This document shows, piece by piece, positions 33,362-44,082 of a stretch of DNA of 64,000 nucleotides. Under the pieces are notes generated by a model. It was not told the origin of the DNA and searched no databases. It saw nothing but the letters and a program-made list of their open reading frames with translations. The stretch comes from Eupeodes corollae. Its lineage: Eukaryota > Arthropoda > Insecta > Diptera > Syrphidae. The stretch lies in the NCBI RefSeq assembly GCF_945859685.1, contig NC_079147.1:89272315-89336314 (forward strand), given 5' to 3'. A program made the translations under genes and the position numbers. Each line of letters opens with the position of its first letter. The stretch's first letter is position 1.

Positions 33362-33366
33362 CATAT
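33362..33366. repeat. Target-site duplication CATAT, left (Gypsy)
   Basis: CATAT immediately before the 5' LTR, repeated at 38233-38237 after the 3' LTR. Confidence 0.9.
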
Positions 33367-33611
33367 TGATGAGTATGAACGCCCAACATCTATATGTACC
33401 TTTAGCCGAGAGACGACAATCAAATAAGAGCTTAGTTATAAGAAATCAGTTCGCTTTTGTTCTTCATCTCATCCACACTTCTTGATAGCAAAAATTACGT
33501 ATCATCTTAAAATTGTTGTATATTATAATTGAATGAAATATAGTTAGTTTATAAGTAATTATTAAATGAAGTGAAATGAAAACTAAAATGTTTTTTTTTC
33601 GGAACACAACA
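33367..33611 (+). repeat. Gypsy 5' LTR, 245 bp
   Basis: Starts TGATGAGTATG and ends GGAACACAACA. The sequence is the same as 37988-38232. It would hold the promoter and polyadenylation signals; I could not pinpoint a TATA box with confidence. Confidence 0.93.
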
Positions 33612-33613
33612 AT

Positions 33614-33624
33614 TGGCGACGAGA
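33614..33624 (+). promoter_or_regulatory. Primer binding site, serine tRNA-like
   Basis: TGGCGACGAGA starts two bases after the 5' LTR. It is complementary to a tRNA 3' end of the type CTCGTCGCCA, as in insect tRNA-Ser(GCU); the final base is the only mismatch I recall. Mag-clade elements are known to use serine tRNA. Confidence 0.65.
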
Positions 33625-33766
33625 AATTAAATACGGTCCCAGCGTTCCATGGGCTTATGTAGTTTGATTGTGTGCATATAACTAAAAAAAAAAGAGAACA
33701 TTCTTTGTCCATCACATGGTAAATTTGCATGCAGTAGGTAAATGTTAATTAATTATCAAAATTAAT

Positions 33767-36700
33767 ATGAACGAAAACTTAAGTGAAGTACTTAGGTCGT
33801 TGATAACGAGCCAAAATAGTTTTTTAGAAAATTTGGTCAAACAAACAAATATTAAAAATGAGCCAAATAATGCGGAAAATAGCTATCACATTCCTCCATT
33901 TAATGCCTTCGATAAAGACAAATGTTCATGGTTTACATATGAACAGCAACTACAACAACACTTTACAGCCTACGGTGTTTCTTGCCAAACTAAAAAACGT
34001 GCTTATTTCCTCTCATGGATTGGGTCTGAGACCTTTGAACTTTTAGGAAAATTGTGTGGGTCTTCCAATTTAGCATTACAAAACTATGAACATTTAATTG
34101 AGAAGTTATCTAATTATTTTAAATCGAAAGTACATGTTTGCACGTCACGTTACAATTTTTTTAAAAGCCGCATGCAAAAAGATCAATCGTACTCTGAGTG
34201 GATTGCGGAGCTACGAGGTCTTGCTAGGAATTGTCAGTTTGCATGTGTAACAGAGCAGTGTAAAAAAGAATACATAGATGAGATGATAAGAGATTCCATA
34301 ATTCTCCATACACCGCACGATGCAGTGCGTTCAGCAGCTCTGCAAAAAACTAACCCAACTTTGGAAGAGGTTAAGGCAATTGCAGAAGCCTATGAGGCTA
34401 CGCAAAAATCCATTTTGTTGTTAAAAGAAAGAAATGAGCCCGTTATTGAAACTAATCAATTATATTCTTCATTACATTTGAATAAGCGAAAAAATGCGCC
34501 ACGGGGGCGAAGCCATACCCGAAATAGAAGCAAAAATGGACAACAACAGCAGCAACATAAGAGTAGCACTCCGCAAAAGTCTTGTTCTGGCTGTTTTATT
34601 CATCATCAGAAAGCGAATTGCAAATTCTTAAATGCCATTTGCAATAAGTGTGGCAAGAAAGGCCACATAGCTCCAGTATGTCTTTCATTTGGGAGCAATA
34701 GTGTTTCTTCTTTTAATTATCAACGAAAATGGCCAACTAGGAATGATCATGTAAACAGTTTATCCGAAGATAATATATTTTCTGTCGATGATTCAATGCA
34801 GGTAATCGGCAACAAATTGTTTCTGACATTGAACATAAATAACCGTGAAGTGAAGTTCTTGTTGGACACAGGTGCAAGCAAATCAATGATAGGTTTACCT
34901 GGTTATAATGAGATTAACTGCCCAGTTTATTCAAAATCGACACGTAGAATGAAATCATATGGTGGGGTCGATGTCCCTTTGCTGGGCGAAGTTAATGTCA
35001 ATGTAAAATTTAATGGATTTGAACAAAAATTGCCTTTACTTATCACGAACATGGAACACGGTGATAACATTTTTGGTTGGGATTGGGCAGAAGCATTCGG
35101 ACTGCGTGTCAATTTTGATGGTGGTACCAACACGAGTGTTCTTGAGAGTGTGTCACCAAGTGATGTAGATGCATTATGTGATAAATATCCTGATTTATTT
35201 GCAACTTCACTAGGGCACTGTAATACTGTCAAGGCAAAGCTTTATTTAAAATCCTGCTCAAATCCAAAGTATTTTAAAGCGAGACCGATTCCTTATGCAC
35301 AACTTGAAGCATTTAAGTTAGAAGCTAATCGTTTAGAGGAAGAGGGGATCTGGAAGCATATAAGGTTTAGTGAATGGGCTGCACCTATTGTAATTGTTCC
35401 GAAGCGTAATCAAAAGCTGCGCATTTGTGGGGATTTTAAAGTTACGATCAACCCACAACTTGAAATTGATCAGTATCCAATTCCTCGACCTGAAGAATTG
35501 TTCCATAAGCTATCCAAAGGCCAGTATTTTAGCAAATTGGATATGTCTGATGCATATTTACAAATTGAATTGGAAGAAGATTCAAAAAAATATGCTGTTG
35601 TGAATACGCCGTTGGGTTTATATCAATACCAACGTCTACCTTTTGGAATTGCCAGTGCTCCCGCAATATTTCAGCGGACACTAGAAGCAGTTCTAGCGGA
35701 TATTGAATGTGCTGTGTACCTGGACGATATCTTAGTTACGGGCAAAAATATGCAAGAGCACCTACATAATTTGGAAGCCGTTTTTAAACGTTTATCTGAT
35801 AATGGTTTGCGAGTTAACCTACAAAAATGTGATTTTATGAAAACTGAAGTGGAGTACTTGGGTCACATTGTCAGCGCCAAAGGTGTGCGTCCAGCTGAAA
35901 GCAAGGTAGCAGCCATTAAAAAATTGCCTCGTCCAACAAATCTTAAAGAGCTGCAGTCATTCATGGGTAAGATAAACTATTATAACAGTTTTATTAAAAA
36001 TTTCTCCCAAATAGCTGCCCCACTGAATGAACTTAGAAAACAAGATGTTTTGTTTCAATGGCGAGTTCCTCAAGAAAATGCTTTTCAAAACCTGAAGCAG
36101 CAAATTGAAGACGCGACACACCTTGCTCATTTTAAACCCGAATTACCTATCATCCTAGCAACAGATGCTTCATATTATGGAATAGGTGCGGTGATTTCTC
36201 ACCTCAATCCAGATGGAACAGAACAACCGATAGCCCATGCATCAAAAACTCTAAACGATTCACAACGCAACTATAGCCAAATCGAGAAAGAGGCTTTCTC
36301 AATTATTTTTGGCGTAACCAAATTTCGTCAGTATTTATATGGCCGCCGCTTTATTCTGTACACCGACCACAAGCCCTTAATTTCGTTGTTTCATCCCAAC
36401 AAAAAGCTCCCAACGATTACAACTGGCCGTTTAACACGTTGGGCTCTAACTCTTATGAGTTTTACATATGAGATCCGCTATAAACCGTCAAACAAACATG
36501 CGAACGCAGACGCACTTTCACGATTACCAGTGGGCCCAGATCCAGAATTTGATGCTTTAGAAGAAACTTGCCAGGAAATCTCTTCTGAAATTGATGAAAA
36601 TATAAATGATTTTCCTATAAACGCCAAAGATGTAGCTGAAGAAACGCTCAAAGATGCAGTTTTATACAAAATTAAGCAGTATATAAATAAAGGATGGCCA

Positions 36701-37951
36701 GAAATTTTGCCTGCATGTGAAAAATATTTAGCGCCTTATTTTAATCGAAGATTTTCGCTCACGACGCAAAAGGGAGTTATTTTATTGCAAACTGACTACA
36801 ATCGAGTTGTGATTCCTAATAAACTTAGAGATAAAATCCTTAGAATGCTGCATGAAGGTCACTGGGGCATTGTTCGCACGAAGCAACTCGCACGCCGTTA
36901 CTGTTGGTGGCCTCAAATCGATGAAAGCATAGAGTCAAATGTTAAAGGCTGCACAATTTGCCAAACATTCGCAGTCGATCCTCCTAAAGAATTTCACAGC
37001 TGGCCGCAACCAGAAAAGCCATGGGAGCGAATCCACATCGACTTTGCCGGCCCATTCTTAAATCAAATGTGGTTAATTTGCGTAGACGCACTTTCCAAGT
37101 TCCCGTTTGCTATATCAATTAAAAACACCACGTCAACAAATACAATCAAAGCACTTTCAAGAATTTTCGCGCTTGAAGGATTACCGGAAGTAATCGTTAG
37201 TGACAATGGTACACAATTTTCATCGAAGGAGTTCGACTATTTTTGTAATTCCAACGGAATACAACATTTAAGAACTGCACCTTTCCATCCATCATCAAAC
37301 GGAGAGGCTGAACGTTTTGTTCGCACATTTAAAACGAACATGCGTAAAGTCTGCGAGGAGGAGAAGTGTATCGATACCGCCGTTTCGAAATATTTGATGA
37401 CGTTCAGGACAACACCGAATCCTGTAACAGGAAAAAGTCCTGCCGAAATTCTTCATGGCAGAGCTCATCGAATACTTTTATCACAAATTGTACCAAATTC
37501 CAAAGTCAACAGTCAAAATTCATCATGTCCAAAGTTTACAATAAACCAAACAGTTTACGTTCGCAATTTTGCCAAGGGTCCCAAATGGTATGAAGGAACT
37601 GTGATTTCACAACTTGGTTCCATAACATACTTAGTTCGCACCCCCAAAGGACTTTGGAAACGCCACCAAAACCAACTAAGACCCAGACAAGATGATGTCA
37701 GCCCAGAAAGTTTTGATACAGCTAGAATTTTAGCTCAAGGCCAAAATTCAAATGGTCAAATAGGTAAATCTGCATTATTAACAAATAATTTTGAATTTTC
37801 CAGAAATAATCAAAGTCAAGAACCTAACTCATCCAGTGCAAGTCAAAGTCCTAAAGCTGCCGCCTTGATGATTCGTAATCCGAGCCCTGCACCTGTCACA
37901 CCACGACGTTCAACTCGAATACGAAAGCCCATTGTACGTTTCCAATGCTAA
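33767..37951 (+). CDS. Gag-pol polyprotein of a Mag-like Gypsy retrotransposon (1394 aa)
   Basis: One uninterrupted frame. Gag (about 1-305) ends in two Cys/His knuckles: CX2CX3HX4C at 273-285 and canonical CX2CX4HX4C at 292-305. The aspartic protease active site LLDTGAS is at 365-371. Reverse transcriptase spans about 500-690, with YLDD at 651-654. RNase H has its first Asp at 800 (ATDAS). Integrase has H1029/H1032 and C1062/C1065 as the zinc site and a DD35E triad at D1092, D1146 and E1182. A basic C-terminal module follows, with WYEGTV and TYLVRTPKGLWKRH. Gag and pol share one frame, so no frameshift is needed; the protease would process it. The start at 33767 is the first ATG of the frame after the leader. 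All key residues are present, so it looks functional. There is no env. Confidence 0.95.
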   Translation: MNENLSEVLRSLITSQNSFLENLVKQTNIKNEPNNAENSYHIPPFNAFDKDKCSWFTYEQQLQQHFTAYGVSCQTKKRAYFLSWIGSETFELLGKLCGSSNLALQNYEHLIEKLSNYFKSKVHVCTSRYNFFKSRMQKDQSYSEWIAELRGLARNCQFACVTEQCKKEYIDEMIRDSIILHTPHDAVRSAALQKTNPTLEEVKAIAEAYEATQKSILLLKERNEPVIETNQLYSSLHLNKRKNAPRGRSHTRNRSKNGQQQQQHKSSTPQKSCSGCFIHHQKANCKFLNAICNKCGKKGHIAPVCLSFGSNSVSSFNYQRKWPTRNDHVNSLSEDNIFSVDDSMQVIGNKLFLTLNINNREVKFLLDTGASKSMIGLPGYNEINCPVYSKSTRRMKSYGGVDVPLLGEVNVNVKFNGFEQKLPLLITNMEHGDNIFGWDWAEAFGLRVNFDGGTNTSVLESVSPSDVDALCDKYPDLFATSLGHCNTVKAKLYLKSCSNPKYFKARPIPYAQLEAFKLEANRLEEEGIWKHIRFSEWAAPIVIVPKRNQKLRICGDFKVTINPQLEIDQYPIPRPEELFHKLSKGQYFSKLDMSDAYLQIELEEDSKKYAVVNTPLGLYQYQRLPFGIASAPAIFQRTLEAVLADIECAVYLDDILVTGKNMQEHLHNLEAVFKRLSDNGLRVNLQKCDFMKTEVEYLGHIVSAKGVRPAESKVAAIKKLPRPTNLKELQSFMGKINYYNSFIKNFSQIAAPLNELRKQDVLFQWRVPQENAFQNLKQQIEDATHLAHFKPELPIILATDASYYGIGAVISHLNPDGTEQPIAHASKTLNDSQRNYSQIEKEAFSIIFGVTKFRQYLYGRRFILYTDHKPLISLFHPNKKLPTITTGRLTRWALTLMSFTYEIRYKPSNKHANADALSRLPVGPDPEFDALEETCQEISSEIDENINDFPINAKDVAEETLKDAVLYKIKQYINKGWPEILPACEKYLAPYFNRRFSLTTQKGVILLQTDYNRVVIPNKLRDKILRMLHEGHWGIVRTKQLARRYCWWPQIDESIESNVKGCTICQTFAVDPPKEFHSWPQPEKPWERIHIDFAGPFLNQMWLICVDALSKFPFAISIKNTTSTNTIKALSRIFALEGLPEVIVSDNGTQFSSKEFDYFCNSNGIQHLRTAPFHPSSNGEAERFVRTFKTNMRKVCEEEKCIDTAVSKYLMTFRTTPNPVTGKSPAEILHGRAHRILLSQIVPNSKVNSQNSSCPKFTINQTVYVRNFAKGPKWYEGTVISQLGSITYLVRTPKGLWKRHQNQLRPRQDDVSPESFDTARILAQGQNSNGQIGKSALLTNNFEFSRNNQSQEPNSSSASQSPKAAALMIRNPSPAPVTPRRSTRIRKPIVRFQC

Positions 37952-37976
37952 CCCTACCCGTGTCCAACTAAAGCTA

Positions 37977-37987
37977 GTGGGGAGGAG
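37977..37987 (+). promoter_or_regulatory. Polypurine tract before the 3' LTR
   Basis: GTGGGGAGGAG directly abuts the 3' LTR, the expected site for plus-strand priming. Confidence 0.85.
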
Positions 37988-38232
37988 TGATGAGTATGAA
38001 CGCCCAACATCTATATGTACCTTTAGCCGAGAGACGACAATCAAATAAGAGCTTAGTTATAAGAAATCAGTTCGCTTTTGTTCTTCATCTCATCCACACT
38101 TCTTGATAGCAAAAATTACGTATCATCTTAAAATTGTTGTATATTATAATTGAATGAAATATAGTTAGTTTATAAGTAATTATTAAATGAAGTGAAATGA
38201 AAACTAAAATGTTTTTTTTTCGGAACACAACA
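37988..38232 (+). repeat. Gypsy 3' LTR, 245 bp
   Basis: Same sequence as 33367-33611 by direct reading; offset 4621. Confidence 0.93.
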
Positions 38233-38237
38233 CATAT
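38233..38237. repeat. Target-site duplication CATAT, right (Gypsy)
   Basis: CATAT directly after the 3' LTR; the mariner sequence resumes with it. Confidence 0.9.
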
Positions 38238-38690
38238 GATAACCGATTTTTTTGCTTGCTTTTGAAGAATACTACTTGGCTTCAGCAAGACGGTGACACA
38301 TGCCACACAACTCGAGCAAATATGACTTTATTGCAAGAGACATATCCTGTCCGTTGTGACGATATCAACTGGCCACCACGATCATGCGATTTTACATCGA
38401 TGGACTTTTTTTTGTGGGGCTACGCCAAAGACCATCTTTATGTATATTAACTCTTGAGCACTTAAAACCAACATTCGTCAAGTTATTTATGGCTGAGATA
38501 CCGTCCAATATATGTCAAAGTGGTCGAAAATTACCTCAAAAGAATCGATACTTGCAACAATTCGCATGGTGGTCATTTAAAAGATTCAGTGTTTCACACA
38601 TAATGTCAACGTTCAAACTTTCATTTTTAATAGCTTACTGCCTTTGCAGCTCTTCTAAAGTGACATCTGTCATCTTTTGACGTGTGACAG

Positions 38691-40230
38691 GTTAAAAATA
38701 TCTCATTACTAGTGTAGATACATACACTTTTTCAACAAAGCATTGGAAATTTTAACATTCACCACAAAAATGGTGAATATTAAGCAGTGGTGGAAAATAA
38801 ATTTGTAAGATCTGTAAAAATAAAAACTGACAGTTAAAAAAGCACTCTAGTATTAAATATAAATTTCAAACAAAAGTTCATTGTGATGCATCCCTTTACC
38901 CTGCTGAGTAAAGTGTATATATGTTGTGTTATTATTTAATCAACAAAACAAAAAACTCATCAGTACATACACTGTTCACATATATTGTACACTGTACAAT
39001 ACACAATACAGTATCAGTTCATAGATATAAAAGCATATGCATCAACCATATTCGTCTGATGGATGATGATGATGAGTGTTGTGTTGAGTGATGTGATGTG
39101 GTGTGATGAGGAAGAAGTAAACTATAAATTGAATTCGATTTGTTGAAAATGTACTATAAAGATCGATACAACTTTTAGGTTGTACGATATATGTAACGCC
39201 ATAAGCAATTAAATATACGACGACAAAGTCGTCCGTCTAATTGATTTTCTGTAACCAAAAACTATTTGTTTATAGAAGTTTATATCCGTCTGTCTATCTG
39301 AACCGTTGTTGTTGAAATGTGGGCTGTCATACCGCACTTTAGATTTAGATGAAACCACTATTTAGACAACTATTTGCCCAGAATGAAGATTATTGATACA
39401 AAAATATATGATTCTTTTATTTGTGTGCTCTTATAGATTCTACAGCTCGAAGATGTCAAACTTATAAAAGCACATATGATATTGGTCTATTGATTTTTTG
39501 AACTAATTAAAGTCTTCTCTGAAGTGACGAAGGAGAGATGCTTAGGGTGTGTAGCAAGTATGATAGGTCCGTTTTTGTCTGTTATGAGTGACAAGGGTTT
39601 GAGATACAAATTCGTCTTTAACTTGACATTCCGAATAATGCAAGAAGATTCGAAAGAAGAAACAAACACGTTTTGACAGCTACAGGCACCAACTAGAAGA
39701 CCTACACAACGAATTACATTCATCACATTTTATTCACTGCACATCTTCGAGGAAAAGAAGGCAAGTTAAATAAATTGAAATGAACATTTTCATTACAATA
39801 CGATGTTATGGTACTTGAGATTATTACGACATAATTAAATTTTTGAAGCATGGGCGTAACATTTATAGCGTCAAGTAAACAATGAGACACTTGTGTACAT
39901 AGTACGCATGTATGATGGCTATTACGTGTACGACGGAGACTATACGGGCAATAATACCATCGACCGTGGATGATACGTGTTACTTGACTGTTTTTACTTC
40001 TTTGACGTTTTTCTTATTTTGCGATCGAGTTATATAAAAGTCTTAGACAAATGAGGGGAGGGGAACTCAACATCTCCCACAGTACTGTTTGTTTTTAACT
40101 AAACAAAGAAATATAAGCAGGCACTTGTAGCAACATAACATGTTAGAACGTTAAATTTATAAAAGTACAATATTAATAAAACAACTGGAATAAAGATCGT
40201 GTTGTAATATAGTTTTGTTATAAGCTAGGG
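38691..40230. other. Stretch without recognised genes
   Basis: AT-rich with GATGAT/GTGTTG-type simple repeats at 39058-39110 and TGTACA-type runs near 38980. The 79-residue minus frame at 39487-39726 has no recognisable motif. Confidence 0.4.
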
Positions 40231-40402
40231 TGAATTTTGGAAAATATTTGGAAATTTACCGATTCGGTGCACCTGAACACGTCTTAGCACTGACAGTTCG
40301 CGAGCAATGCCAAAACAAACAAACCTTAATTTAATACTCCATATCGATCAAGGAACGAAACTAGCAGCTGGCAGCCATTTTGTGATTTAAACTTTCATAT
40401 CA
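40231..40402 (+). repeat. Dispersed direct repeat, copy 1
   Basis: About 170 bp shared in the same orientation with 43918-44082. Common blocks: 'cctgaacacgtcttagcact', 'gagcaatgccaaaac', 'aacaaaccttaattt' and 'ggcagccattttgtgattt'. Function unknown. Confidence 0.75.
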
Positions 40403-41189
40403 TTACAGTCATAGAAAATTTTAATTGACCAAATTCAGTTCAGAAAACTGTGAAACTTTTTATCTGTTACATTTAAGACAAAACTTATGCTATATTGTAA
40501 GTTAAAGTTTACTACGTATCTCCAATAAAAAAGAATCAGAGTTCGAAGTGAACTTTATAAAACTCTAATCCAGTGACACAACCAGTAATACTTAATTTTA
40601 AATATAATTTGCCACTGTCAGTAAGTAACAATAACTTACATATAAGCTCGTATTAGCAAAAATCAATTCAGAAAATTGAATTTCCTAAGTGCTAAGATTG
40701 TTACCGATGTGACGCAACCATTATAATTTGGTGTTAAGTTGGAAACTGTTCCAAGCATTGTACAGAAAACAATATAAATAGGAATTTAAAACTTTTTTTA
40801 AAAGCATAGGATAAAACTTGGTAATGCCGAGAACGAGCACGTCCACTCACCAACTCTTTAAATGTGTTAGTGCTCCAAAAGATAGTTTTCATATCAGACA
40901 GTTGTTGATCTAGTTTATTTGTGGCTTTTGGAAGTGACAGACCTTTTAGTACTTTCGGTTAATTTATTATAAGAAAAAGTGATCAGAAAATAGAGAGTAA
41001 GTACTTTTCCTCATTTGTTATCAATACAGTGATATTTTCCATATTTTATGTTGTGTTTTATTACTTACATATATAAATTGATTTTACTTTGTTTTTCTCA
41101 ACTTAATATTTCACTATAAATATTTTTTTCGGTCAGTTGACCGGTATTTACCTGTTCATAAAAAATTGACAGTTGTTTTCTCTTTTTTC

Positions 41190-42395
41190 TTTTTTGTTGT
41201 ATGCAGAAGGGCAAGCCTATGCCAAGAACCACTTCAAGAGGTACGTGGTCGCAGGTGGCTATTAACATCGCCAAAAAATTGATCGAAAAAGGTATGTCAA
41301 TTCTTTCCGTAGCCAAGTCTGTGCAAATACCATTTTCAACACTGCACGAACAACGCTTAAAAAAAAAAAAAAAAAAACAAATTATGTAAACCGTCTTTTG
41401 CTCGGCACACGATTTTCACCAAAGATCAAGAATGTGAAATCGCAACACAGATCAAACATCTCGCCAAAATTTTGTATGGGTGAACATAGTTACAGGTGAG
41501 GCAAATAGCTTTCGAATACGCTGAAAAAAAAGGCATAGCCAACAACTTTAATAAGACCTTCAAAACTGCAGAAAAGGAATGGCTTGAAGGGTTCAAAAAA
41601 AGAAACAAAATATCTGTCCGGAAAGCTGAAGAAACTAGCCTGAGCAGAGCAACTGCATTTAATCAAAAAGAGGCAGATTTTTTTTCCAATTGCTGGGAGA
41701 TGTGATGGGGAAATGGTAAAAAAAAATGGGATATAACGGCATTATGTGCTATGAACGCTGCCGGTAGTTTCATTCCACCAATTTTCATTTTTCCTCGTGC
41801 AAGATACTCTCCTAGCCTTGAACATGGTGGGCCACCTGTGGCTCTCTACAAATGCTGGAAAAATGGATGGATAACAGAAGATCTTTTTGCAGATTGTCTA
41901 GAGCACTTCGTCATCCATGCCAAGCTAACGAACGAAGAAAAAGTTCTGCTTATCCCGGACAATCATTCTAGTCACATAACACTTTAAGCATACGAATATT
42001 GTCGCAAAAACAATATTGTTATGCTCTCAATTCCACCACATAACTCCCATAGGATGCAGCCACTGGACGTGGTTTTTATGGTCCACTAAAAACAGCGTAT
42101 AGACACGAATGCAATTTGCACATGAAGTCTTATCTTGGCTAAAAGATAACACCGCAGGATTTCGCTTACCTTTTTCAAAAAGCTTTTGCTAGCATTGCGT
42201 CTGTTGCCAAAGGAGAATCTGGTTTTAGCGCAACTGGAATTTTCCCGATTAATCCAGGACTATTGTGATTAAGACTTCCTTCCATCTGAAGCGCTTCTTG
42301 CCCAAACAGAAAAAGTTACAGAATTAGTCGAATCAGTAAGAGAACAAACACCAAACCCTGTTTTGCAAGCCACGGCGTCTTCGACTTAATCTACT
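41190..42395 (+). pseudogene. Pogo-like (CENP-B/DDE_1) transposase relic
   Basis: Plus-strand frames give a psq/CENP-B N-terminal helix-turn-helix (RTTSRGTWSQVAINIAKKLI at 41225-41285, then SVAKSVQIPFSTLHEQRL). An A run of about 19 (41360-41378) follows, then a second DNA-binding part (RQIAFEYAEKKGI...EWLEGFKKRNKISVRKAE, 41496-41630). The DDE domain shows NAAGSFIPPIFIFPRARY (41753-41810), LLIPDNHSSH (about 41945-41975, second catalytic Asp) and IPPHNSHRMQPLD (about 42030-42070, third Asp). The segment with the first catalytic Asp (about 41700) is deleted, and several stops and frameshifts occur. No inverted repeats or TA duplication were identified. Confidence 0.8.
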
Positions 42396-42399
42396 GTCT

Positions 42400-43917
42400 T
42401 GAACGAAAGTTCATTGACAATTTAAACCTGTCAATAACTCATATGAATAAAATGTCAAATATCGTCATCCTTTAAGATTTTCAGGTGATGAATTCGGAAT
42501 TTGAGAATTTCTTAAAACAAATTTTTAACTCTCAAAATTAAAATTGAAAACAACAAAATTTTGAAATATCTATTGACACATATTGTAAGACATATTTTAA
42601 AAGTCCCTTAATTAATGGCAAAACTGCGAAGAGTATCATTTAACAAGCACAATTTTCTTATACAAAATTCTTTATACATTTAGCTAGAAAAAAACTGAAG
42701 AATTTACGACTATATCTCATTAATTCCAAGGCCATCACATTTCACATAACTTCGCATTAACCAAATTCAATAATAATTTACATTTTTTTGCCAATCCTCT
42801 CATAGCTTCTAAGTATTAAATGTCTTTCTGTCTGAAGGCCCACCCTATTCGTAAGCCTGTCACAATCATAATAAAGTTGCATATTGCATTCCCACGTCCA
42901 TATCAATAAATTGATCAAACAAATATTTTTTCTAAAGAATCTCTACGTGACATTCCCATAAAAAAAAAAAAAACAGCAACACATCAAATATGTTTTATCG
43001 GCTAAACAAACGTCACATATGGAAACATCGATTGTAGTGTCAACCAAAAAATAAACCACTCCTAACCAACACCGTATTTTCAAATAAAATGTTTTATTTT
43101 TACTCAGTGTTTTGTATGATTTGCGAAAAAAGATCAGAATGAACAAAATAAAGAAGTTAAAAAAAATAAAAAGAATTTTGACGGATTAAAAACAAATATG
43201 GCGTTGAACCATTGCCTTGAATAAATCAAATAAATTAAAAGAAAGGAATATAAGACAAACAACAACAACTTTTGACAAACAAAATGTCATTCGAAACCCC
43301 ATTTGGTTGAATAGAACGTCATTTAATCACGATCTACCGCCCAATATAATATATTTTTTATATTTATTTTTCTCGATTCCCTCATTTGTAAACGGATCAA
43401 CATAATAATATGACAACAACTGGAGTCCATGTCAAATTTGGTATTGTCATTTTAGTTGTAGTTTTTTTTTTTGTTGTCGAATGATTCAATTGAATTTGAT
43501 ATTGTAAATTGATTGTTCCAATTCAGCAAAAAATATGTGATACAAGGAACTAAAATGAAATAAAGACAATAAAATTTAGTTAACTAATTCGAAGTATCAA
43601 GATATCAAGATATCAAGTTAATTTTGAGTTATGCTTTTGTCAGCTCGAGAAGCCAAGTGGAATCAATTGACAGCGTAAAGAAAAACATGAAACGGACTCT
43701 TAAATTGTCAATAGTTTGATTATATTAAAGGGGGGAAGTGTTTCTTTATTGATTCCAATCCATCGATTAGGGTTTAACATGTTTTGTAAAGGCGAATTAA
43801 TAAAAATACATATGTTATTTAAATTAAAAAGTCAATTTGTAGTGACTTATATAACTAAAAAACAGAAAACCGAATCGAAGCCAATTCTAAATTACCGCAT
43901 TAGTTTTTAATAAGTTT
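42400..43917. other. AT-rich stretch without recognised genes
   Basis: AT-rich with A runs (42957-42973). Short frames are Lys/Asn/Phe-rich without motifs. Small 'atatcaaga' duplication near 43600. Confidence 0.4.
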
Positions 43918-44082
43918 TCAACTTTTCAAATATTTGGACATTTACCAGTTACTCCTGAACACGTCTTAGCACTGATAGGTCGTGAGCAATGCCAAAACGA
44001 ACAAACCTTAATTTCAGAAGTCATATTGATAAAGCAAATACAACTAAAAGTTGGCAGCCATTTTGTGATTTTAACTTTCATA
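43918..44082 (+). repeat. Dispersed direct repeat, copy 2
   Basis: Same orientation as 40231-40402, with about a quarter of positions changed and small indels. About 3.7 kb apart with the pogo relic between them. Confidence 0.75.

Larger units (their letters stand above)
33367..38232 (+). mobile_element. Complete Gypsy (Ty3) LTR retrotransposon, Mag-like clade, 4866 bp
   Basis: Order: 5' LTR, primer binding site, 155-bp leader, single gag-pol frame, polypurine tract, 3' LTR. The LTRs start TG and end CA, are 245 bp and look identical base for base. CATAT flanks the element on both sides. The single gag-pol frame, two adjacent zinc knuckles, a serine-tRNA-like primer site and absence of env fit the Mag clade (family knowledge; the clade call is inferred). 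Identical LTRs and an intact frame mean a recent insertion. It lies in a dead mariner, so it disrupts no host gene visible here. Confidence 0.95.
32785..38690 (+). pseudogene. DD41D-type mariner transposase (type b), split by a Gypsy element
   Basis: The left half is 32785-33366: ATG at 32785, then a helix-turn-helix region, VHHRFARTTENIAAVSESF, NKQNCRIWGSE at 33213-33245 and GPYFF near 33300. It ends at 'gatatggtcatat'. The right half begins at 38233: 'catatgataacc' reads ITDFFA, then WLQQDGDTCHTTRANM (second catalytic Asp at about 38292) and WPPRSCDF..MDFFLWGYAKD (38370-38430; third Asp). Joined across CATAT the frame topic is continuous. Spacing between the second and third Asp is 37 residues here, against 41 in the related copy at 63.5 kb, so a few residues are lost. 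Stops also occur in the left half. Dead before or after the Gypsy insertion. Confidence 0.8.

Noticed and set aside
33492..33730. Short minus-strand frames in both LTRs
   Set aside because: The same frame appears twice only because the LTRs are identical; it has no coding signal.
34927..35232. Minus-strand frame of 101 residues inside the Gypsy gag-pol
   Set aside because: It is a shadow of the protease-RT coding strand; no independent motif.
41360..41378. A run as a retroposon poly-A tail
   Set aside because: It sits inside the pogo coding sequence, after a Lys-rich codon string, with no target duplication around it.
40231..44082. Direct repeats as LTRs of a retrotransposon
   Set aside because: No primer site, polypurine tract, TG...CA ends or retroviral genes between them; the content is a DNA transposase.
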